Of a stretch of DNA of 64,000 nucleotides, positions 42,874 to 51,946 are shown one piece after another. Position numbers and translations under genes: made by a program. The notes beneath the pieces were generated by a model. The model was given only the letters and a program-made list of their open reading frames with translations. It was not told where the DNA came from and did no database searches. Location: positions 186,001 to 250,000 of the forward strand of contig NZ_MDER01000086.1 in assembly GCF_001721045.1 (NCBI RefSeq). The letters run 5' to 3'. Origin of the DNA: Paenibacillus nuruki (GTDB lineage Bacteria > Bacillota > Bacilli > Paenibacillales > Paenibacillaceae). Each line of letters opens with the position of its first letter. The first letter of the stretch is position 1.

Positions 42874-42896
42874 ACGATAAATCATGACTCGGGTTA
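42874..42896 (-). promoter_or_regulatory. ECF-type promoter before the sigma operon
   Basis: The minus strand reads AAAAATAACC, then CGTC 16 nt after AAC. AAC is at 42894-42896 and CGTC at 42874-42877. It is the same as the motif before the secreted-protein gene, and its position predicts a leader of about 37 nt. Confidence 0.72.
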
Positions 42897-43125
42897 TTTT
42901 TAAATAGTTCAAAAAGATAATTATTTTCTTCCCATCTACAAATGTAATATAATTCCAGTCAAAATACGATGCAGATCATTCTTGAACGGCTAGATACTCT
43001 TGTATATTTTTCGAAAGATATGTAACTATTGTCTTTTTGTTGTTAAAAGAAGGATGCTCCCTTTCGATAGCGAATGCTACCCTTAGGCTTATGATGCCAA
43101 ATGAAATGTACAGGAGGGATTATTT

Positions 43126-44460
43126 TTGAAAAAGAGTAAGTCGCTTGGGGTTATTGTCGCTATGACGGGATGTCTATTATTATCACCATCGACTGGGTGG
43201 GCAGCAGATAAGGTAGATTCGAATATGCAGACTATTGTAGATGGCAAAAGTACCGATCAAGTCAGCCGATTAATCGGTCAGACCTTGTACAGTCCTTATG
43301 CTTTGGTAGCTGATCAGTTGGATGCTCAAGCTACATGGGATGCCGATCAAGGCACATTAACACTGACCAAAGGTACAACCAAAATCACTCTCAGTGATCG
43401 TGCTACCTCTACAACCGCATCGTATCCTACACTACAACTTGTAGGGGACCAAGTATTCGTATCTGTACGGGCTGTTTTTGAAGCTTTTGACTACAAAGTG
43501 ATATATACTTCTGCTACTCGCTCTGTCACTATTCAACCTTCTGCTCCTGTTATCTCTAATCCTACGCCTACAGCAACATCAGACACTTACCAATCAGTCT
43601 CGATTTTAACAGACCTTGATCCAAGTACAGCTACAGGTCTGCGGATAGAAGGTGTGATTGCTAATGCAGATAATCAAGTGTTTACTGTCGAAATGGGAAG
43701 TAAAACATTATATCGGATTGCCGCAGATACCGGACAAATGGATACATTGACCGAATTACCACGTTCAGGTACAGGAATGGCACTTGATACGGATGGTAAT
43801 CTCTATATTGCAAGCGGAGGCGAAGAAGGTCTCATTTACCGGATCAATGAAGAAGACTTATCCAGTGCGGCTTTTGACTCTTCCAAAGTAGTCACCTATG
43901 CCAGTGGAGTTCCGGGAGCGAACGGATTAGCCTTTGATGGTAGTGGTAATCTGTATGTAAGCGGTGGAGCTACAGGAGCTATCTACAAAGTCTCGGCAAG
44001 CGGACAAGTCAGTACGTATGCCAGCGGGATCTTGCCTACACGGGAAGAGCAAAAAATCGTAGTGAATGGAATTGCTTTCGGTACAGATGGACAATTATAT
44101 GTGAGTAATACAAGTTCTGGAGAAGTGAATCGCTTTGCGATCAACAGCGATGGTTCTCTAGGACAACGACAACTTGTTGCTCAAAGCCCGCTATTATATG
44201 GAGCAGACGGCTTAAATTTCGGACCGGATGGTGCTATCTATGTAGCAGCTAACGAACGAAATGCCATTGTACGTGTTGGTCTGGATGGACAGGTACGTGA
44301 TATCGCTAGCAACAATAACAATGGGCCTTTAGAATTTCCTGCCAGTCTTCATTTTGTAGGTAACACATTATATATCAGTAATTTTGACCAACCGCGCGGG
44401 ATCAATAATCCTAATGATCCTGGTATTGGTGCTTCGATCGCAACGATGGATTTTAGCTAA
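43126..44460 (+). CDS. secreted stalk-domain protein with SMP-30/NHL-like beta-propeller
   Basis: TTG 43126 lies 8 nt after GGAGGG. The 444-residue protein has a signal peptide (to about residue 26, GWA), a degenerate copper-amine-oxidase-N-like stalk domain (about 35-140: LIGQTLYSPYALVADQL, VGDQVFVSVRAVFEAFDY), a Pro/Thr linker and a six-bladed propeller. The propeller has repeats such as GLAFDGSGNLYVSGGATGAIYKV and DGLNFGPDGAIYVAANERNAIVRV. Such propellers bind sugars, lactones or peptides; no catalytic site is evident. It is divergent from the ECF operon, 297 bp away. Confidence 0.82.
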   Translation: MKKSKSLGVIVAMTGCLLLSPSTGWAADKVDSNMQTIVDGKSTDQVSRLIGQTLYSPYALVADQLDAQATWDADQGTLTLTKGTTKITLSDRATSTTASYPTLQLVGDQVFVSVRAVFEAFDYKVIYTSATRSVTIQPSAPVISNPTPTATSDTYQSVSILTDLDPSTATGLRIEGVIANADNQVFTVEMGSKTLYRIAADTGQMDTLTELPRSGTGMALDTDGNLYIASGGEEGLIYRINEEDLSSAAFDSSKVVTYASGVPGANGLAFDGSGNLYVSGGATGAIYKVSASGQVSTYASGILPTREEQKIVVNGIAFGTDGQLYVSNTSSGEVNRFAINSDGSLGQRQLVAQSPLLYGADGLNFGPDGAIYVAANERNAIVRVGLDGQVRDIASNNNNGPLEFPASLHFVGNTLYISNFDQPRGINNPNDPGIGASIATMDFS

Positions 44461-44476
44461 TAAGAGAACAACAACA

Positions 44477-44521
44477 ATACACGCCCAACTGTTCATATCT
44501 GATGAGCAGTTGGGCGTGTAT
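44477..44521. terminator. bidirectional terminator after the propeller gene
   Basis: ATACACGCCCAACTG pairs perfectly (15 bp) with its complement around a 15-nt loop. It also closes the CBS-domain gene. Confidence 0.8.
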
Positions 44522-44559
44522 GATTTTATAATCGTATGCTATCTCTAGATACAGACCAC

Positions 44560-44964
44560 TTAGTCTGTAATATTATCATTATAGTATTCAATAATATCTT
44601 TGCGACGAATAATCCCTAGAAATATGCCTTTGGAATCAATGACAGGTACAAAGTTCTGATCAGCGGCAAGCGATAACATATCTTCCATCGCTGCGGTGAT
44701 AATAACACTTTCGTTGCGGACATGCTTTTGAATATCATAGACAGGAATCTCACGCATTTTTTCAAAATCAAGATTGCATGTATTTTTGAGTTTCCATAAT
44801 AAGTCCCCTTCAGAAAGAGTCCCTACATACCGTCCAGATTCATCAATAATTGGCAAAGCAGTATAAGAATGACGCTCTAATATCTCTAAGGCTTCAAACA
44901 TCGAAATCGTTGAAGGAATATAAGCGACTTGTTCTTTAGGTAATAAAAAAGAAGAAATTTGCAT
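44560..44964 (-). CDS. CBS-pair domain protein
   Basis: The 134-residue protein is two CBS motifs: residues 14-65 (FEALEILERHSYTALPIIDESGRYVGTLSEGDLLW) and 75-128 (MLSLAADQNFVPVIDSKGIFLGIIRRKDIIEYY). It has no catalytic domain. Such stand-alone CBS pairs bind adenine nucleotides and regulate partners; B. subtilis homologues are YkuL or YhcV. The ligand is not known. Confidence 0.88.
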   Translation of the reverse strand: MQISSFLLPKEQVAYIPSTISMFEALEILERHSYTALPIIDESGRYVGTLSEGDLLWKLKNTCNLDFEKMREIPVYDIQKHVRNESVIITAAMEDMLSLAADQNFVPVIDSKGIFLGIIRRKDIIEYYNDNITD

Positions 44965-45170
44965 CTGCTGTAGACACTCCTTTGGCTATAAATTGGTGAT
45001 GTATATCTATTAAAACATACATATGACTATATTTGAAAGCGATTGCAGGTTGAGATTTTGTAACTATTTGATGAGATTGAAGCAGTCATTCAGTTTATTT
45101 ATACTATAATAGACACGACAAAATGACACCCGAGCTATACTCAAGCTCTAGAAATGAGGTTCTTGTTATA

Positions 45171-45593
45171 ATGATCTATCATGCCAATCAAATTATAGAA
45201 AAGATCACAACACTACTTCAGAAAACAACAATCTATGATCAACAGCACCATATGAAATGGGTACGTGCTCCTTTTTTCGATCAAGAGCCATTTGAACTTT
45301 CTCCGTATGTTCAGATTACAGACGAAGGATATGTATTACAAATGTACGAACGCAATGTGCAAATGCTCAACAAACTTACGACCGATGTAGATGATGTGGT
45401 GTACTGGATTTTGGAAGATACGATTCAACTGATTCTACATACTGATCGATTACAACGTCAACAGGATTCTTCTTATACAGCTAGAGATGAAATATCTATT
45501 GAAGAACAAGCTAATCAAGCCTTTTCTGAAATAGGTGGAATCTATGAACAATGGCATCATCAACATCGTCGCAGTACATTAGAGACGCCTTAA
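45171..45593 (+). CDS. Imm63-like immunity family protein
   Basis: ATG 45171 follows GAGGT at a spacing of 10; an upstream frame from 45123 has no ribosome site. The 140-residue soluble protein has the Imm63-style core YVQITDEGYVLQMYERNVQML, then TTDVDDVVYWILEDTIQLIL. Imm63 proteins neutralise polymorphic toxins such as LXG effectors. No toxin gene is adjacent, so it would be an orphan immunity gene; the assignment comes from motif resemblance recalled from memory. Confidence 0.6.
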   Translation: MIYHANQIIEKITTLLQKTTIYDQQHHMKWVRAPFFDQEPFELSPYVQITDEGYVLQMYERNVQMLNKLTTDVDDVVYWILEDTIQLILHTDRLQRQQDSSYTARDEISIEEQANQAFSEIGGIYEQWHHQHRRSTLETP

Positions 45594-45631
45594 ATACATC
45601 ATAATCACTACCAGAACAGTCTATAGCACGC

Positions 45632-45661
45632 AAAAGGATCTTGTCTCTACAAGATCCTTTT
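45632..45661. terminator. bidirectional terminator after the Imm63-like gene
   Basis: AAAAGGATCTTGT pairs perfectly with ACAAGATCCTTTT around CTCT, with T-runs on both sides. Confidence 0.85.
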
Positions 45662-45681
45662 TTGGCTAACACCAAACAACG

Positions 45682-46134
45682 TTAGATCGTTTGCTGATCT
45701 TTGCTCATAGCAGGAACAAGAGATTTGTGATCGATAGGAGAAGAAAGAGTAATTAACGTAGTATACGAGCCGTGGCTAGTAATGCAATTTTCAAAAGGTT
45801 CCAAATCCATAATAGATGCAGTCACTACTTTAATCAAATAATTGTAATCTCCGCTTACTCGGTGACATTCTACGATCTGAGCAGTATCCTGACAAAATTG
45901 CACAAACGAAATACCATCATGCGCACGGAATAAATAATACGCTGTTGTATGTTGTCCAATCTTATCCGGTGCGACCACTGCTCGGTATTGTTGAATCACT
46001 CCACTCTCTTCCATTCGACGTACTCGTTCCGTGACGGCTGGTTGAGACAGCCCTACTTCTTTTCCTAATTCGGTCATTGAAATACGTGCTTGGGTTTGCA
46101 GACAGAGTAGAATATGTTGATCCACCTGATCCAT
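45682..46134 (-). CDS. Lrp/AsnC family transcriptional regulator
   Basis: The 150-residue protein has an N-terminal HTH (VDQHILLCLQTQARISMTELGKEVGLSQPAV) and a RAM domain. GGAG precedes its ATG. It is single, and what it controls is not apparent. It differs from the YwrC-like regulator at 38.7 kb. Confidence 0.88.
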   Translation of the reverse strand: MDQVDQHILLCLQTQARISMTELGKEVGLSQPAVTERVRRMEESGVIQQYRAVVAPDKIGQHTTAYYLFRAHDGISFVQFCQDTAQIVECHRVSGDYNYLIKVVTASIMDLEPFENCITSHGSYTTLITLSSPIDHKSLVPAMSKDQQTI

Positions 46135-46288
46135 GAATGTTCACTCCTTTAATTTCAAGGTTATAACAATAAATAAATTTGAATCCGTAAGTGTATACAC
46201 GAAATAAATCGGTTGTTATATGTAGTATTGCGATAATATCATATAAAATGAACAGAGTAAATCTTTACTATTCTAAGCGTATCACAAA

Positions 46289-46359
46289 AACACCTTCACA
46301 CTGAAATGGCTATAGATCAATTGGATCGACTTAGCTTATTTTTTCAGTAGAAGGTGTTC
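46289..46359 (-). terminator. terminator of the receiver-hybrid kinase operon
   Basis: ACACCTTC and ACTGAAA pair with their complements across a long loop, followed on the minus strand by TTTTTG. Confidence 0.7.
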
Positions 46360-46372
46360 TATGATGGAATGC

Positions 46373-49300
46373 TTATTCAGGATTGTGAAGGTCTTCTTTA
46401 ATCCAATCCACTTGAATAAAATCTTCATTTACTTGTAATTCCGCTTCGCCAAGTCCATTTTTTTGCAACGTAGTCTTGACCGTATCTTCATTTTGCATAG
46501 CAATTACCAGCCCTGCACTTTTGGTTTCACTCTGAACTAAATGCATCCCTAGCTCTAGCAACCGTTCTACACTAAATGGTTTCTGCAAATAACGTTCATT
46601 TGGAGTCTCTGCATAATTATCGGGTTGATCTAAAGCAGAAGAGATGATTACAGGCACATGGCGATACGCTTTATTGTTTTTGAGCACTTGAATAAAGTCC
46701 CAGCCATTTTGAGGGCCATGAAGCTGTACATCGACCAGACATAATAGTGGCGGTTGCTCACTATATTCTAGAGCTAACAATGCTTCTTCTGCGGTATCCA
46801 TGCGCAAGATCTCGTAATGCTGTTCTTCAAAAGTAGCTCCGATCAGCCGTGCTAGATTTTCATCGTCTTCGATCACAACGATTTTGTTATCCAGTGTACG
46901 CAGATGGAATTTAGGCAATTTCACATAAAATGTACTGCCTTTTCCTAAAATCGAATCAAAGTATACTTCTCCACCCAAATCTTCCACAATCTCTTTAACA
47001 ATTGCCAATCCTAAGCCTGTGCCACCAATCTGACGACGATCTGAATTGTCTACCCGATAAAATTTACCGAACATATGGGGCTTCGATTCTTCAGGTATGC
47101 CCAGACCATAATCTTGTACCGCCGCAATCCAGTGGGTATCTCCATCCATCAAACGAATATCGACCCGTTCTTGTCCGGGCGAATACTTAATCGCATTACT
47201 GATCAAATTATGCATAATCTGTGTAATCCGGTCACTATCTGCTCGTACCAGACACACGCCTTCAGGCACATCAATACCAATCGTATATCCCTGCTTGTTA
47301 TCCCATTGCTTGGCGACATTTTGTATAATCGGATTCATATCAAATGGAACCAATGTATAATTCTGCTTGCCTGATTCCATCCGCTGTAGATCTAGAAAAT
47401 CGCTAATCAGATTAGACAACCGATTCGCTTCTCTATGAATCGTTTCCATGTATTTCTTCGCTTTTTCCGGTTTTACTTCACGATGAAGCAGAATCTCTAC
47501 AAAGCCTAAAATACTCGCAAGCGGTGTACGCAGTTCATGAGATACAATACTCACAAATTCGTTTTTCAACTGATCGGCTTGCTCTTCTTCTGTACGATCA
47601 CGGAATACAAATAGATGATAATTTTCAAGATTCATCCCTTTGATCATATTCATATACATTTCCATATAATAAATAGAACCATCCCGACCTTGTAGGGAGA
47701 ACTGCGTTTTCCATTCTTTCGTCTCATTGGTGAGTAACTGTTGAATCTGCTCACTGAGCATCGTATGTTCCACGGTATGCTGATCTAGATATTGGGCAAG
47801 CGAAGTAATATTAGCACCGGTAGATAGTTCTGGATTCACACGACTGACCTGCTGGTTGCAAAACGAAATGGTACCTTCAGGATCACACAGCACTAAGCCT
47901 TCGTGCAAAGAATCGATAATTTGCTGAATCGTATCTCGTTGTTGCTTGAGCATGCGCTTTTCCAATTCCAATTCAAGATTGAGTTCTTCCAGACGAACAC
48001 TTTGTTTACGCCGCTCTTCACTCGCTAATTGAGCTTGATAAGCCAGTCCGAATTGCCCGATTAATCCTTCAGTCATCAGCTTGTCTTTGATATGAACCAT
48101 AAGACTACCGTATGTGGTAAACAGAACAAATCCGAGCACATTCATCTCTTCGTTGAAAATAGGATAATAATGATCGTCAGCCCGCTCATATCCGTGATGG
48201 ACGCCTTTTTCTTCCATACTTAGACTGCGACTACGTACCACAGGAAGCTTTTCTTCTAACACTTGTAATGCTGGGCCAAATAAATGTTCAATCGCTTCTC
48301 CATGTATCGTACGCGGCCATCCAATCGAATACACCATCCGGGAAGAAGCAGGATTACCAATCTCATCTTGCACCACTAACATCAGAGCATCGTGACGAGT
48401 AGCTTGCATCAATGCACGCAGACTACTTTCCAAAAAGTCATTCATTTGTGCAAAACCGGTAAGTTTTTCCTGATACGAATTAATCAGTTGTAACTGTGTC
48501 TCACGTTCGGTTAATCGTTCCAAAATCGTTTCTTGCTCTTGCTGTTGCATCAGAATCTCTTCATTCTGCGCTTCCAATTCATCATGCTGTTCTCCCATTT
48601 GACGGAGACTTTCTTCCAATTCTTGATGGCGTTCTTTCAATTGATCGCTCATATGATTAATACCGCCAACCAGACCGCCGATTTCATCTTTGGAAAACGT
48701 ATCTTCTAAATGAATATATTCGCCGTGGCTAATCCGCTCGACCACTTGTTCCATTTGAGCGATCGGGTGAATAATCGACTTCCGCAGATACCGAATCAAG
48801 ATAATCGCTGTGCCTAATCCTAAAAAAATTAAAACAAGCGGTACAAACAGTATTAACGAATTTAAATGTCTACTTTTCGCAATCAGATCATTCACTTCTT
48901 GCCGTTCAATCTGCATTAAGCGATCCAGTTCACTATTGACCGATTGTACCAGACTGGTCGTGATCGTCTGCGAGATACGATTGATTTCAGCTTGATTATT
49001 CTGCTGTTTGAGCGTTTGCATCACTGGAAAATAGCTGAAGTATTCTGTGCTTTTACTTGATAATTCATCCAACCGGGAATCTTCAGCCTGTGCTTGTTTA
49101 AATGTATTTAATCGTTCAGTAAATGCATCACGACTGGTCTCTGCTTCAAGCAAAAATTCATTTCGATCATAAGCAAGATACGCTCTAAAATCAGACACTG
49201 CTGTACGATAATCTTCATCCATATCTTGAATCTGATTTTGCTGATCCAGATGGATATTAATATCATTCGTAATATCTGCTGTTTGTTGCTTAAAAAACCA

Positions 49301-49393
49301 TTCCACCATAAAAATAATAATGCCAAAAATCAGAAAAAGCGCAATCGTCCATAATGCGACGCGACGTGCCAGTCCCCCGCGGGCTGGATTCAT
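46373..49393 (-). CDS. hybrid sensor histidine kinase, HAMP-GAF-PAS-HK-REC
   Basis: The 1006-residue protein has membrane segments at about 10-32 and 177-199 with an outside four-helix region between them, HAMP (about 200-252), a long coiled coil, a GAF-like segment (about 310-440), a PAS-like segment (about 490-600), HisKA with H at about 617 in VSHELRTPLAS, HATPase (NLISNAIKYSP, DYGLGIP, GGTGLGLAIV), and a receiver (from about residue 835, phospho-acceptor Asp in LCLVDVQL). A stand-alone receiver gene lies upstream and overlaps by a base. Probably a phosphorelay. Confidence 0.9.
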   Translation of the reverse strand: MNPARGGLARRVALWTIALFLIFGIIIFMVEWFFKQQTADITNDINIHLDQQNQIQDMDEDYRTAVSDFRAYLAYDRNEFLLEAETSRDAFTERLNTFKQAQAEDSRLDELSSKSTEYFSYFPVMQTLKQQNNQAEINRISQTITTSLVQSVNSELDRLMQIERQEVNDLIAKSRHLNSLILFVPLVLIFLGLGTAIILIRYLRKSIIHPIAQMEQVVERISHGEYIHLEDTFSKDEIGGLVGGINHMSDQLKERHQELEESLRQMGEQHDELEAQNEEILMQQQEQETILERLTERETQLQLINSYQEKLTGFAQMNDFLESSLRALMQATRHDALMLVVQDEIGNPASSRMVYSIGWPRTIHGEAIEHLFGPALQVLEEKLPVVRSRSLSMEEKGVHHGYERADDHYYPIFNEEMNVLGFVLFTTYGSLMVHIKDKLMTEGLIGQFGLAYQAQLASEERRKQSVRLEELNLELELEKRMLKQQRDTIQQIIDSLHEGLVLCDPEGTISFCNQQVSRVNPELSTGANITSLAQYLDQHTVEHTMLSEQIQQLLTNETKEWKTQFSLQGRDGSIYYMEMYMNMIKGMNLENYHLFVFRDRTEEEQADQLKNEFVSIVSHELRTPLASILGFVEILLHREVKPEKAKKYMETIHREANRLSNLISDFLDLQRMESGKQNYTLVPFDMNPIIQNVAKQWDNKQGYTIGIDVPEGVCLVRADSDRITQIMHNLISNAIKYSPGQERVDIRLMDGDTHWIAAVQDYGLGIPEESKPHMFGKFYRVDNSDRRQIGGTGLGLAIVKEIVEDLGGEVYFDSILGKGSTFYVKLPKFHLRTLDNKIVVIEDDENLARLIGATFEEQHYEILRMDTAEEALLALEYSEQPPLLCLVDVQLHGPQNGWDFIQVLKNNKAYRHVPVIISSALDQPDNYAETPNERYLQKPFSVERLLELGMHLVQSETKSAGLVIAMQNEDTVKTTLQKNGLGEAELQVNEDFIQVDWIKEDLHNPE

Positions 49394-49785
49394 TATTCAT
49401 CCCCTCCGCCGCTGCTCGACAGTAATTCTTCTGCTGCATCCATCAATTGTAATGGACTAAACGGCTTCGACATATACAAAGAGACTCCCGCTTGCTCCGC
49501 ACGGATTCGATCTTTCTCCTGTGCTTTGGCGGTCAGTAAAATAACAGGTTTCTGCGCATTGACTCCACCACTTTGACGTAGCCATTCACAGACTTCAATC
49601 CCTGTCGCTTCTGGCATCATATAATCTAAAATCACAAGGTCAAAAGGGTGACTCGACAGCTTTTCTTGAGCTTGCTTACCATCTTCTGCTTCAACCACGT
49701 TGTACCCTTCATCTGCTAATGTTTCCTGAAGCAAAAAGCGTAAAGCTGGTTCATCTTCTGCGATTAAAATTTGATACGTTGTCAT
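49393..49785 (-). CDS. CheY-like single-domain response regulator
   Basis: The 130-residue receiver has acidic pocket residues E10-D11, phospho-acceptor D54 in LVILDYMMP, Thr in LLTAKA and K107 in MSKPF. No output domain follows. Its stop shares one base with the kinase ATG, so it is made with the hybrid kinase and probably receives or removes phosphate in its relay. Confidence 0.92.
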   Translation of the reverse strand: MTTYQILIAEDEPALRFLLQETLADEGYNVVEAEDGKQAQEKLSSHPFDLVILDYMMPEATGIEVCEWLRQSGGVNAQKPVILLTAKAQEKDRIRAEQAGVSLYMSKPFSPLQLMDAAEELLSSSGGGDE

Positions 49786-50053
49786 TTCATGTATCCCCTT
49801 TGTTGTAAAAGATTATAGAATCATGTCTTGCGATGCCAAGCTTATATACGGTAATAGATCTCCTCTACATTTTACTATATTTAACTATTTCGACAAAATT
49901 GCTTTTGATAGATGTAGGTCTTTATCATCATAAGTAAAATTTTAACAAAATAGACGACTTTACAAGCTTTGCTACCGTCGATCGCTCCTGTTAATATGAT
50001 ATAATGAAAGCGTAATTCCATTTTAATTACAGAAGAGGGGTTTGACCTTTATT

Positions 50054-50566
50054 ATGCTACAATTTAGTCCCTCATTTTTACAGATCGGATCTACTGTTGG
50101 TCTTCTAGTGATTGCGATAACCGCTATTTTGGTACGTTCTCGTACCAATCACCGACCGGTTAATGCCAAAAAAATTCTGATCCCACCTATGGGAATGAGT
50201 ACTGGTTTTCTAATGTTTGTGGTGGCTGATTTCCGGGTATCCTGGATGTGGGCTTTAGGTGCTTTTTTAGCAGGATGGTTTATTTTCTCTTATCCTTTAA
50301 TTCGCGGTACCAGATTCGAACGTTCAGGCACCGATATCGTGGTTCAGCGTTCAAAAAGCTTTTTGTTTATTTTGATTGGTCTGTTGATGATCCGCTTACT
50401 ATTGCATCGGTTTATTGAGCAATATATTTCAATTCCGCAGACAGCAGGCGTATTCTTTATTCTGGCATTTGGAACATTATTGCACTGGAGAATCTCTATG
50501 TATCGCCAATATCGCAAAATGACTTCAGATCCAGATATCTCGTTGTCTCATCCATCTACCAAATAA
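50054..50566 (+). CDS. ccdC: CcdC family membrane protein
   Basis: ATG 50054 is used, though AAGAGGGG is 13 nt before it and a TTG (50042) sits closer. The 170-residue protein has four or five membrane segments with RSRTNHRPVNAKKILIPPMGMSTGFLMFV, the opening of CcdC/DUF1453 proteins, and FRVSWMWALGAFLAGW. CcdC accompanies cytochrome c maturation in Bacillus but was found dispensable. It is monocistronic. Confidence 0.82.
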   Translation: MLQFSPSFLQIGSTVGLLVIAITAILVRSRTNHRPVNAKKILIPPMGMSTGFLMFVVADFRVSWMWALGAFLAGWFIFSYPLIRGTRFERSGTDIVVQRSKSFLFILIGLLMIRLLLHRFIEQYISIPQTAGVFFILAFGTLLHWRISMYRQYRKMTSDPDISLSHPSTK

Positions 50567-50571
50567 CAACA

Positions 50572-50612
50572 AAAAGCCGACTTCTATCTATATAGATAAA
50601 AGTCGGCTTTTG
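50572..50612 (+). terminator. bidirectional terminator after ccdC
   Basis: AAAAGCCGACTT pairs with its complement, and the loop holds an inner TATC/GATA stem. It is followed by TTTT and serves the oxidoreductase gene too. Confidence 0.8.
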
Positions 50613-50666
50613 TATTAGAGTACACTATTATTAAAGTTCATTGATCTTTGATGATAAAGTATAGGA

Positions 50667-51683
50667 TTAGTCGGTGACTTTAACCAATTGTTTACCTAGA
50701 TTTTCACCACTAAATAATCCAATAAAGGCTTTAGGTGTATTTTCAAAACCTTCTACGATGTTTTCACGATATTTGATTTTGCCTTCTTTAACCCAGCTAC
50801 CCATTTCTTTCAATCCTTCAGCAGCATCTGCGGCATAATCGCCTACAAGGAATCCTTTAAGCAACACAGTGCGTTTGAGTAATGTCGGTTGAATACGTGG
50901 TCCGATATCTGGTTTTTCATTGTTATACAGTGAAATTTGTCCACATAATGGAATACGAGCATTGGTATTGAGTAGATCGATTACAGCATCTGAGATCTCG
51001 CCGCCTACATTGTCAAAATAAATATCGACACCATCCGGACAAGCTTCTTCTAGCGCTTCACGGACAGGTTTCTCATCTTTATAGTTAATGACTGCATCGA
51101 ATCCAAGTTCATCTAACAAATAACGATTTTTTTCTTCTGAACCGGAGATCCCTACAACACGGCATCCTTTAATTTTACCAATCTGTCCTACCAACATCCC
51201 TACAGCACCACCTGCACCAGAAACAACCAATGTCTCACCCGGTTGCGGATTACCGATACGTAGTGTGCCAAAGTAAGCTGTTAATCCAGGCATACCCAGT
51301 ACACCAACAGCTGTAGAGATAGGAGCCAATTCGGGATCGACTTTGCGGCACGTATCCGCTTCTACTACTGCATAACGTTGCCATCCCCATCCACCAACAA
51401 CGATATCGCCTTCTTGATAACGAGAATCGTTACTTTGCAGAACTTTACCGATAGAACCACCGGCTACAGGTTCATTTAGAGCATAAGAAGCAGCATAAGA
51501 CTTCGCTTCACTCATGCGTCCTCTCATATAAGGATCAACCGATATATATAAAGTTTGAATTTGCAGTTGTCCTTCTTTAGCTTCCTCCAGTGGTTGCTGA
51601 TCTATCGTAAAGTTTTCTGCGGTAGGTACACCTTTTGGACGGCTTACCAATAGAATGCGTTCATTTTGAATAGTAGACATCAT
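50667..51683 (-). CDS. NADP-dependent oxidoreductase, CurA/YfmJ type
   Basis: The 338-residue medium-chain reductase has the LTAYFGTLRIGNPQPGETLVVSGAAGGAVG-like nucleotide loop and DPYMRGRMS, typical of leukotriene-B4 12-hydroxydehydrogenase/curcumin reductase-like enzymes that reduce alkenals with NADPH. It lacks zinc-binding residues, as the family does. GGAGG precedes the ATG. Monocistronic. Confidence 0.9.
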   Translation of the reverse strand: MMSTIQNERILLVSRPKGVPTAENFTIDQQPLEEAKEGQLQIQTLYISVDPYMRGRMSEAKSYAASYALNEPVAGGSIGKVLQSNDSRYQEGDIVVGGWGWQRYAVVEADTCRKVDPELAPISTAVGVLGMPGLTAYFGTLRIGNPQPGETLVVSGAGGAVGMLVGQIGKIKGCRVVGISGSEEKNRYLLDELGFDAVINYKDEKPVREALEEACPDGVDIYFDNVGGEISDAVIDLLNTNARIPLCGQISLYNNEKPDIGPRIQPTLLKRTVLLKGFLVGDYAADAAEGLKEMGSWVKEGKIKYRENIVEGFENTPKAFIGLFSGENLGKQLVKVTD

Positions 51684-51946
51684 TTATTCCTCCTTGTTTT
51701 GCTTACTCTTTACTATTACCCTTAATCATCTATTCTATCGCTTATTCACACTTTTTTCACATTCTGATCATTCATAATAAATATTAAGTTAACTTTCATG
51801 ACACACCTGTTAATAATAGACAAAATAAAGTAGTATAATAAAAGATGATGAATACTTAATTGACATTAAAATGCACTTTAGTTGTGTTTTGTATCATATA
51901 GATCAATCAACGTTAGAGGTATATTTAGATTAGTAGGAGGTTAGCT

